Part shown: positions 56,257 through 64,000 of the stretch, one piece after another
Layout of the letters: the number at the start of each line of letters is the position of its first letter
How positions within the stretch are numbered: position 1 is the stretch's first letter
Assembly (NCBI RefSeq): GCF_001949145.1
Contig: NW_019091397.1
Coordinates: 248,344 to 312,343, forward strand
Origin: Acanthaster planci
Lineage: Eukaryota > Echinodermata > Asteroidea > Valvatida > Acanthasteridae
Direction of reading: 5' to 3'
Length of the DNA: 64,000 nucleotides
The notes under the pieces: model-generated
What the model was told of the DNA's origin: nothing
The model's database searches: none
Seen by the model: the letters and a program-made list of their open reading frames with translations, nothing else
Translations under genes and position numbers: made by a program

Positions 56257-58050
56257 CTGAGTCAAACCTAGTCAAAATAGATTTTTCAGTCAGTTCAAAC
56301 ATACTGACCTACATGTACATGTTATGTATACATTCTGGGAAAAATAAATTTTGGGGTTCCCTATTTGGCACATTTCAACATTTTCATCAAGTGTCCTCAT
56401 GCAATGTTGTCAAATCTCTCTGTAGAAAAACTTCAAAACCATTCAGTTAAATATTGGTAGTATTAACTTCATTATACACACTGGTAAAGCTTTGAGAACA
56501 AGCTCAGTGTCATGAAATTAAGTCTAAAAATCAAAACTTTGGCATCCAGAAGTTGGGCATAAAATTCAGTTGAGTGTTGCTAAGCATGGTGTACTTGAAC
56601 AAATCTCAGAAATCCCATGAGTAAACATTTCAGAAATTCTGAAAGTTGAAATTGTAACTAAAATTTTTAAGCAAAGTATTTTCTTATTTTGGGGGCATTT
56701 TAAAAGAGTTCATCATGGAAGTCTAAAAGAACCAAAATAATTAGAAAATCCGGCCAAAATTGTTGGAACTATGTTACAGGTATGGAAACTCAAGATTTAT
56801 GAATGAAAATTTTGAGAGCTTGATGAAAAAGTATACAATGTCAGGGGCTGCACTACTTTTAAGGTAGACCAAGGGAATATAATGGCATACCATGATGATG
56901 TTTCCCATAAAAAGATACAGGCCTTACAAAGGCTTGAATCAGAGAAAATCTGAAAAAAAATCTGAAACCTGTGTAACAGAGACAACTGGAGGGCTTTTGG
57001 GGAATGTTTTAAAGTCAAAGTTCAAAATGGTGATTTGTGAGTGGGTTTTATACAAAAATCTACAACCAGCCAACCCACACAAATAGGAAATGACTTGCAT
57101 GTCTGCTGATCCATCGAACCGATGGGAGATTCCATAGTTACACCAAAAGAATGCAATTTGTTTTAGAGACTTTGTACAATTATTTACTGATTCTCTTTGA
57201 TACAAAGTGAAAAAACAATTATTTTATCCCACAGTCTGACATCAGCTAAAATTTGTGATTTTGTTGCTTACACCTGTGTGTTGATACCCACTGATAAGTG
57301 CATGAAATTGTGGTTACTGTGCATCCTTATAATGCTCAGTTTCCCAGATGCAAGTTGTTTTTCACATCCTTGGCTGTTCTACCATTGTTGGCGTACATAT
57401 GACTTCGTTTTCTGCTCTTTTTTAGAGCTCGTTCTTGGACTCAGCGCTCAAAATCTTAGGTAAGACACCAAAAATGTTTTGACTATTGACGAACGTGCAT
57501 ACACAAGGAATGCATCTTTTGTTTTTGTAATTTCCTGCTTGGTCATGACTATAAAGCTGGCATCATGTAAGTATTCCCCCCCCAATTCCTTTTTATACAG
57601 TGAGTGCACAACGGAGAACTCTCAATGTAATGAAACATATCCAACGAAAGGACAGATCAACCTGCACTATGTCCATGCTGTTGGGATACCAGCAGTCCAG
57701 GGAAAGCAATACTGAATAATTCAACTAGATACTGGGTTTCCATTCACTAATATATTTCACAGAAATATTACATATTCGAAGAACTTAGCTACAACTTATT
57801 CCAAGTGCAACACTGCCTGGAAATTTTTCAAGGAACCAAGTAGTACTCTAGTTATTAGCTGAACAAATTATTGGTTCATTTTCTGCTACCCACATCAAAA
57901 GCAAGTTCAAACTTCCTATTTTACATCAATGAAAAGGCTTTGAGAGGGATTTCACATCAAAAACCTAGGACACAAAGTAAAAGGAGTTCAATTCAGCAGC
58001 AACCATCTTGGCTGTATCGGGTAGTGGATCAGGATCCTGGGCAGTCACCA
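56257..58050. other. Unassigned stretch, presumably XPO5 intron
   Basis: I see no exon, transposon or repeat I can name. A plus-strand interval 57425-57462 is bordered by AG and GT but is only 38 bases long and isolated. Further XPO5 exons were looked for on the minus strand and not found. Confidence 0.5.
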
Positions 58051-58059
58051 TAGGCGTGG

Positions 58060-59040
58060 GCTTCAGGTCAAGGCGGATGGCTATCAAAGATAGTGTTTCT
58101 GAGTTGGACTGGAACATCATCATGATAGCCACAGGAGTAATGTCCTGGTGGGTTGAGGATTTTGACTTCTAAAGTTTGGACCCGGTGGAAGAAAAGTGTT
58201 TGCATTTCTTCTGCATGGTTGATCCAGCCATCAAGTTGGCAGATGCTGCCGCGTGGACAGAGGCAGTGGAATGGTGGGGCTGCGGTTCACGTTCAGCTGA
58301 GGAGGGAGTCTGAAGAACCCCTGGGGTAGTTGCCTCAGAGTCGTTCTTCCCAGTGAGCCCCATTTGACAGCCCGACAGTGGGGTGATATATGGTATGCAG
58401 AAGCCTTGGGGGTGTAGCAGGCCGATGGATTCTGTTATCTCTGTTGTAGGCTACGTTGTGCCTGCATGGTCCGGCATTGTTTTCAATGGGGCCGCCCCAG
58501 GTGTCAGTTGGGGAGTGGCCCGGAAAGGTGTAGTGTCTGATTTATGCCTGGATACCCCACTGAAGGTGGGTCTGAAGGCAGTGTGGCTCATAGCGTGAGG
58601 TGGTCAGCGTAGCTCGCATGGGACCATTCCTCTGCAAGCTTTTGTGAGCCATGTCAATGGAGTGCGGTATTCTTTGCTAGGTTCTATTGGAATGCAAACC
58701 ACCTCAATAGACCTCGTTGCCCCAACAGCAGCTTTAGGGGAGCTGAGCATTCTGACCGCACACACCGCAGCCCAGTACCCTCAGGGTTGCATAGTTTTTG
58801 GCTTATGCTGGTTCTGATCAGAAAGAGGCTGGAACAGTTAGCACAGTAATCATGAGTATCAGCTTAGGAACTTACGATCTTACTGAGCATCGATCTTACT
58901 GTTGACCAACTCCTGTTGGTCTTGGGGAGGGGGAGGGTTGAGGACCTCTAAATGTGTTTAGCCCTCAACTGTCCTGGGTTGCCCAGTTGACCCTATATAA
59001 TATCACTAGTTGATATGGCTACATAAAATCAACATCAGCA
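58060..59040 (-). mobile_element. DIRS-like 5' region with Gag C-terminus (fragment E)
   Basis: On the minus strand 58360-58060 reads QKKCKHFSSTGSK, then KSKSSTHQD, IMMMFQSNSETLSLIAIRLD and DPDPLPDT. This parallels copy B at 40700-40480 (RKKGKHSSSSSTGSKCKKS, IMSAVRILSEKLSSIGSRLE, DPDPLPAE). The part 58400-59040 parallels 43520-44370. There is one in-frame stop. The rest of the element (RT onwards) is absent, as the 3' end of copy C begins about 150 bases to the right. Confidence 0.65.
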
Positions 59041-59469
59041 GCCTGGGAGCTTGTACAACTAAAGAAAGAGAAAAATAGCATGCAAAAATGACAAATAGCA
59101 TACACATAGAAAGATATTATGAACATATATATGTACAAGGGCTACAGTCTGTTCTTGATATGTTACAATTGATAACGTTACCACAGAAAGGTGGAGCGAG
59201 AAGAGAAACTCCTCCCCTACATTAGTGTGGATCGGGTTTTCATAGTTATACTTTACCTTGTCCAGCCTACATATGCAAAGTGGCACTGTACCCTGGAGAA
59301 GGGTCGGCGATGGGAGAGTAGTTACTATAGAGAACATAGGCGGGCGTCACCCAAGCGAACACTCATCAGAGAAAGAGGTATCTACAATGAAGAATTCATT
59401 GTTCGGAGTGGGATGGTGCAAGATGCTGTCCCAACCGCCGAGCGCAAGGTTGCTGCGCCATGAACTATC

Positions 59470-60213
59470 TTGCTCCGTAGGACATCCTTCAGATAGCACT
59501 CGGTGAAGGTGGAGGGGGATCTCCAGCAAGCCGCCTGGCATATATCCGCCGGGGAGACAACTCTGAAGTATGACTAGGACACGGAGGCGACCCGAAGATC
59601 GTGGGCTCTGACGTGAGAACGAATCATCTCGTCTTGCCGAGTAGGCCAGTCCTGGTTCGCAAAGATGATGGCCGACACTGTCCATCAGGCAATAGTGTCC
59701 TTTGCCGCTGAATAAAAGGGCTTTGTGGTTGTGATGAAAAATCTGGAACCAGGCTCCAGGCGAGGCTTGGTCCTGGTGAGGTAAAACTGGAGAGTACGAA
59801 CTGGACACCATTTCTTGTCAGTTCTCTGTATCGGGGACAACTATGTCCGGAGGCTGGAAGGCAGGCATCTGGTTCTTTGTGAGGAAATCGGTGGCTGGGA
59901 TAAGGCAAACCCTGTGCGGTTCCCAGCGGATGTGACCTTCAACAGTTGACAGAGCATATAGTTTGCTGCTGCGTCTGGAGGTAACGACTGCCAGGAGGAA
60001 TGCCAGTTTGATGCTGCGATGGAGATCAGATGAATCAGAAACTGACGAGAACGTGCAAGATGCTCCCAAGGTCCCAAGACAGAATGAGACGTTTGATGTG
60101 AGGACGCTCAACAAACATTCCCCGAAAGAGATGGTGAATGGCAGCTTTACCAGAAACCCTTGATCCATCGCTGAACCCCGAATAAACAGCTGCCAAGGTC
60201 GACCGGCAGTCAC
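59470..60213 (-). pseudogene. DIRS tyrosine recombinase, copy C
   Basis: The readable part (60213-59818) gives MDQGFLVKLPFTISFGECL, SDSSDLHRSIKLAFLLAVVT, SRRSSKLYALSTVEGHIRWE and FLTKNQMPAFQPPDIVVPD, colinear with copies A and D. The residue aligned with the catalytic Arg is Arg (codon CGC) here. The C-terminal half is spread over other frames to 59470, with GHYCLMDSVGHHL and RVLSEGCPTEQD. Frameshifts near 60130 and 59830 inactivate it. Confidence 0.8.
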
Positions 60214-60897
60214 GTCATAGATGCAGCATCAACAGAAAGGCCCAATGCACTGAAGGATCGTTGGACAATGTCCAACACGAGAAGTGAAGATCCCCCCGGT
60301 GCTAGATGGAGGACCCACAACTTGGGTTGATGAAGAATGTCCTCCCTGGGTAGAAGGACCAGTGGCCATTGTGCCAAAAGTTTTGTTAGTCTCAGAAACC
60401 ATGGTTGGCGAGGCCAGAATGGGGCAATGAGGAGGACCCGACAGGGCACCCGTTCTATCTTGGACAGGACGCATGGGATATTGAAGGAAAGGCATACGCC
60501 GGAAGACCAAACCAGTCGAACTGTAGGGCGCCTGTCGCCCATGTCCGTGGGTGAGGGAATCTGGAGCAGAACTTCTGAAGATAGGTTTGCTGGTGTTGAT
60601 CTCAACAAAGACATAGCTGACCACGTTTGGGTGAAGAATTCACCCTGTTGGTCAGACGGCACCCCGAGAGAGTGGGACTGCTATGCTGTTGTTAGTTCCT
60701 GCTATGTGGACAGCTTGGAGGGTGATCTCTTGTTTGTTCGTCCACATGAAGGGATGCCACACAAGGGTGCAGCGTTGAGGGGAGCGAGTGCCGCCAAGGC
60801 GGTTGATGTACATTGCTACTGTGGAGTTGTCACTCTGGACTTGAAAGGAACGACCTACTGGGTGCTGTTGAAAGTGGTGAAGAGCGTTAAACACCAC
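60210..60897 (-). pseudogene. DIRS RNase H and linker, copy C
   Basis: RNase H is well kept: MVFNALHHFQQHPVGRSF, VQSDNSTVAMYINRLGGT (catalytic Asp), TLQAVHIAGTNNSIAVPLSR. The linker follows in another frame with WSSGVCLSFNIPCVLSKIER, VLLIAPFWPRQPWFLRLTK and LLPREDILHQPKLWVLH. The Asp normally found before LSR (N-x-x-AD-x-LSR) reads V here. The two parts are in different frames, with the shift near 60655. Confidence 0.82.
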
Positions 60898-61499
60898 TTG
60901 CGGCTCTAACTCATTGCTTTATTCGTCTTGAGAGGCGGTGTTCCGGATGCCAAAGGTATGGAGTGGAAGAGCCCACATGTAAATGAATAGATGCTGAAGT
61001 ATTCATAATAAGGAAAGAAAGTGAGCACTGATACATTGTACTATGTTCGAGGTGGCTATTTGTATCCTGAAGTTGGAGGACTACGGCCATATCATTACGT
61101 GCACGGGGAATTAAGATCATTCAGTATGCACAGCAAAATACAAAAATTGCAAGATAGGAGCGACCGCAGATTGCAGACCGCTCCATAGCTAAGTACTTTA
61201 AAATGTCCAAAAACTGGACAGACCAATGCAGTGGCATAGGGGTGGAACTAAATATGAGTGGTAAATAGAACCGGGTTAAATGGAATTTCAGGCTTGTCAC
61301 TGTGACACAGTGAGCACACAGTTGGTCGCAAACGTCATGTATGCTCCTGGTTCTTTCCAGAACCACACATACTCATAAGAAATATATTTATATCCCTTCG
61401 CATAGTGCTACCACAAGCCTTTCCACTAAGAACCCGTTAAGTTGAAGAATTGTTAATATTTTTGAATGAATTTAGTAAGAGCAAATTCAATTTAAAAAA

Positions 61500-61850
61500 T
61501 ACATGTGTAAACGGGCGCCATCATGTATTAGGCAGCCTGACGGAGCCGGATGTGAAGCCCGAGATAAAAGTGGATCTGGAGCCGGAAGTGGAGCCAGCTA
61601 TGAATCCAGGTGAGAATCCGGAAGGAGATCCTCACACAGGGCATCCGGAACTGGGGCACTTGCCGGGGGGGGGTGAAGATTGACTCAAGATAGCTGGCTA
61701 AGGCAGACAGCATCTCCGAGAGAGTGGACCGCCATCATCGAATCCCAGGAAGAAATATCTTTGCCCAGTTGTAGAGCAGAATTTCTTGTATTTACGCTTC
61801 TTTTGTGCAGTAATGCGAACGTAGAACCCAAAGAAAGAATCTACGAGCCC
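61500..61850 (-). mobile_element. DIRS-like Gag fragment
   Basis: Minus-strand pieces AQKKRKYKKFCSTTGQR and SMMAVHSLG followed, after a +1 shift, by MLSALASYLESIF. These correspond in order to the Gag C-terminus of copy B and fragment E (basic KK-K segment, SSTGSK, then a short helical LS-x2-S-x-L segment). On the plus strand the same bases code an unrelated Glu/Pro-rich frame (61450-61683), judged a shadow. This may be the 5' part of copy C, separated by the missing RT. Confidence 0.5.
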
Positions 61851-62185
61851 AGATGAAACATATAACTGCAACACAGTGAGGGCAACAACATGCCCTTTTT
61901 GCAACACTAAGCCCGACCAATAAATTAGGCAACACCAAGCCTGTCGAGTAATGGGCAACCATGTGCCCAAGGCAACAATGGCATACATGATATACAGTAC
62001 TTGACAAAAAATGATATGCATGTATACATTAAATGATGAAATACATGGCAATAATTGACAACCAATAAAATTGAACTTGAATAACAAAATATAATCTTCC
62101 AAGTGATGATGCATTCAGTCAGGAAAACATAGCATCTTGACACTTAAGAGCACTATGGCAAGTACTGTATGTACATAAGACAGTG

Positions 62186-62232
62186 GGTCGGGTCTCCTAG
62201 TGATACTTACCCCTGCCCAGCCTACATGTGCA
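62186..62232 (+). repeat. Isolated piece of DIRS terminal sequence
   Basis: 'gggtcgggtctcctagtgat' and 'cccagcctacatgtgc' match the terminal regions of copies A (11949-12005), C (59226-59280) and D (62436-62485). The same words also appear in reverse complement at 11918-11944, so the DIRS terminus contains an inverted repeat. Confidence 0.6.
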
Positions 62233-62835
62233 AATTTCTCAAGTGCCTTTTACAATTCACTGAAAAAATTTGATTATATATACTGCCCCTTGACCTTCCA
62301 AAATGCACACAGGTCCCATTGCCATGTTCTTCCTTTTCAAAGTGGTGGAAACAACCGGTGCCAAAGTGGGGAAGGATGGACGGGAGCGGTTGGGCAGGGA
62401 TAAGTATGACGAGGAGACCCAACCCACTCCATGTGGGGGAAGAGTCTCCTGCATTCACACACCCCTACCCAGCCTACATATGCAGAGTGGCACCGAACCC
62501 TGGAGGTGGGTCGGCAACGGGAGTGTAGTTACAAAAAGGAACATAAGGTGAGTGTTGCAAGAGTGAGCACTCGTAGGAGAAGCTCCTAAGTTGAAGTATC
62601 AACCGCCCGGACTGCCGAACGCAGGGTCACTCTGCTATTGGGCTGTTGCGCTTTGCAAAACATCTTTCAGGTAACACTCGGTAAAGGTGGAGGGAGATTT
62701 CCAGCAAGCCCTTGGCGGATTTCAGCTAGAGGAACTCCTTTGAAGTATGACCAGGACGCAATAGCGGTCCAAATGTCATGGGCCCTGACAAGAGTAGAGG
62801 TTGTCTTATCAAGTTGTGCTGGCCAGTCTCGGTTA

Positions 62836-63253
62836 GGGCCGGCGACCATTTAGACCCGGTTTGAAAAGGGCCCCCCGGTAAGCTCGCCCGGTTGCAAAAA
62901 CCCCTTTCATACCGGCCTGGCTACCGGCCTGGGATGCTGGACTGGTAGTTGATCTCGAACTTCTTCATCCTGGGGTCTATTGTTTGCAAGTACTGGTACA
63001 TGGAATCTATCCCAGAAGGAACCTGCTTGTGGTTTTTAATCCTTCAGCTCTATACAATGTTTACACTAATCTGCTTAGACCCCTATTCATCTGTGCAAGC
63101 ATGTTGGGGGAAGCCTTTCATCAGGGACTTTAAAATGCCAATGTGCAGACAGGCCTTATACCGGCCTGGAGTAGGCTAAATACTGGGCAGGCATTATACC
63201 GGGTAGGCTACCGGGGGGCCCTTTTCAAACCGGGTCTAAATGGTCGCCGTCCC
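62836..63253. mobile_element. PIF/Harbinger-type MITE, 418 bp, inside DIRS copy D
   Basis: Bounded by TTA on both sides (62833-62835 and 63254-63256). The inverted ends start gggccggcgaccatttagac on the left; the right end differs from this by one base (gggacggc...). The ends match over about 45 bases. Removing the element with one TTA restores 'cggttaccgaagataatgg', as in the other DIRS copies. TTA duplications and GGG-starting ends are typical of PIF/Harbinger. No transposase is encoded; the interior repeats 'accggcctgg'. Confidence 0.9.
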
Positions 63254-63355
63254 TTACCGAAGATAATGGCTGAGACAATCCATTGGGCAATAGTATCCTT
63301 TGACAGAGGGTGAAAAGGGTTTCGTTGTGGTGACGAAGAACTGGGAATTAGATTC

Positions 63356-63902
63356 TCAGCGATGCTTGACAAGATAGCACTTGAGAGTTTGAACCGGACA
63401 CCATCTCAAGTCAGAGTCGTCTCCCGAAAGTGACACTATATCAGGGACGAATATGTCGGGAGGCCAGAAGGTAGGCACCTTGTTTTTCATCAGGAACCCT
63501 ATGGTAGGGATAAGATGAACCCTGGGTGGCTCCCAGCGGATGTGACAATCGGCAATCGACAGGGCATGTAGCTCGCTACCTTGTCTTGATGTAACAACTG
63601 TGAGGAGCAGCAGCAACTTGATGTTGAGATGCAAGTCAGACACATCAGCCAGTGGTTCGAAGAGGGGGGAGACTAGCAAGAACTCACGGAAAACTTCCAA
63701 GGTCCCAGGATAAGACAAAGCATTTGACATGAGGATGCTCAACAAACATCCCTTGAAGGAAATGTTGGATAGCAACATTTTTGAGAGTCAAGCCATTACT
63801 GAAAACGAAGTGGACAGCCGGCAAGGCCAACCAGTAGTTGTGGATGGTGGTAACCTGGAGGCCTGAGTGGAACAGATACATGAAGTATTTGACGGAACTC
63901 AC
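63356..63902 (-). pseudogene. DIRS tyrosine recombinase, copy D
   Basis: Two frames overlapping near 63690-63780 give SVKYFMYLFHSGLQVTTIHN, FVEHPHVKCFVLSWDLGSFP, LHLNIKLLLLLTVVTSRQGS, ELHALSIADCHIRWEPPRVH and MKNKVPTFWPPDIFVPD. The start matches copy A. The position of the first catalytic Arg reads Gln (CAA); a CG to CA change from CGA would explain it. The C-terminal part is cut by the MITE at 63253. Confidence 0.85.
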
Positions 63903-64000
63903 AGGAGCTCCAGCTGGAGAAACATTGTGATCGTTGCACCCGCTAGTAAAATGTAGTCAGCCGATGTAAATCTCGTGAGAGGACAGCCGTTGACCCAGGG

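Larger units (their letters stand above)
59190..61180 (-). mobile_element. DIRS-like retrotransposon, copy C (RT-lacking)
   Basis: From the right: RNase H (60897-60652), the linker (60662-60210), tyrosine recombinase (60213 to about 59470), then the terminal region to 59190. The flank 60910-61180, upstream of RNase H, matches that of copy A (13800-14170): 'gaggcggtgttccggatgcc' against 'gaggcggtgtcctcaacccc', and 'gtggctatttgtatcctgaa' against 'gtggctgtttgtatccttga'. Copies A and C therefore share the same RT-less structure. Confidence 0.84.
62310..64000 (-). mobile_element. DIRS-like retrotransposon, copy D (runs off the window)
   Basis: The terminal region 62330-62720 is closely similar to copy A 11860-12240 ('ccttttcaaagtgg', 'gtggggaaggatgg', 'cagcctacatatgcagagtg', 'gagggagatttccagcaagc'). 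The recombinase lies at 63902 to about 62700 and is interrupted at 62836-63253 by a Harbinger-type MITE. The element continues past 64000, where the linker should follow. Confidence 0.86.

Noticed and set aside
57425-57462. Possible 38-bp plus-strand exon between AG and GTAAGA
   Set aside because: Isolated, too short, and not supported by any neighbour on the same strand.
61450-61683. Glu/Pro-rich open frame on the plus strand
   Set aside because: The minus strand of the same bases carries a Gag-like remnant in the right order, so the plus frame is a shadow.

Overview
The window looks like a repeat-rich animal nuclear genome, probably a marine invertebrate. Evidence: spliced exons with GT/AG borders and consistent phases, tRNA-derived SINEs, and LINE, Gypsy and DIRS retrotransposons with MITEs. 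No bacterial operon, rRNA gene or CRISPR array was seen. The species cannot be fixed from sequence alone; an invertebrate deuterostome or lophotrochozoan fits best. A 91-base run of N at 55349-55439 marks it as an assembled scaffold.

The one host gene I can support lies on the minus strand: the 3' half of a gene for exportin-5 (XPO5), the RanGTP-dependent karyopherin that exports pre-miRNA hairpins. Eight coding exons were found (56171-56256, 54581-54710, 51437-51591, 50921-51018, 47554-47714, 28021-28125, 10479-10616, 3401-3571). They sum to 1044 bases (348 codons) and join in frame across all seven introns. The last exon lies left of the window and the 5' exons lie to the right or were not recognised.

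Nearly everything else is transposon material in the introns and upstream. From left to right: a (GA)n tract; a cluster of diverged local repeats (1.3-3.2 kb); a decayed LINE on the minus strand (4.8-8.6 kb); DIRS-like tyrosine-recombinase retrotransposon copy A (11.8-14.2 kb); a tRNA-SINE head (16.7 kb); a piggyBac-type MITE (17.7-18.2 kb); a LINE fragment on the plus strand (21.2-22.9 kb); a ~374-bp tandem repeat (25.3-26.3 kb); a second tRNA-SINE (27.5-27.7 kb); and a Gypsy LTR retrotransposon on the minus strand (28.9-38.7 kb). A nearly complete L1-type LINE has inserted into the left LTR of that Gypsy element.

Further right are DIRS copy B (38.9-40.8 kb), a DIRS-like 5' region (43.2-44.4 kb), a palindromic TA-flanked MITE (48.4-48.6 kb), a third SINE (49.0-49.3 kb), tandem repeats and a terminal-inverted-repeat element (49.7-50.5 kb), a second piggyBac-type MITE (55.3-55.8 kb), and a cluster of DIRS pieces from 58 kb to the end. 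The last of these holds a Harbinger-type MITE flanked by TTA.

The nesting gives a relative history: Gypsy insertion, LTR divergence of about 7 percent, L1-type LINE insertion into the LTR, then coding decay. All autonomous elements seen carry frameshifts, stops or deletions. I found no clearly new biological system. The most valuable items are the XPO5 gene model, the DIRS family with its shared deletion form, and several MITE families defined by termini and target duplications.
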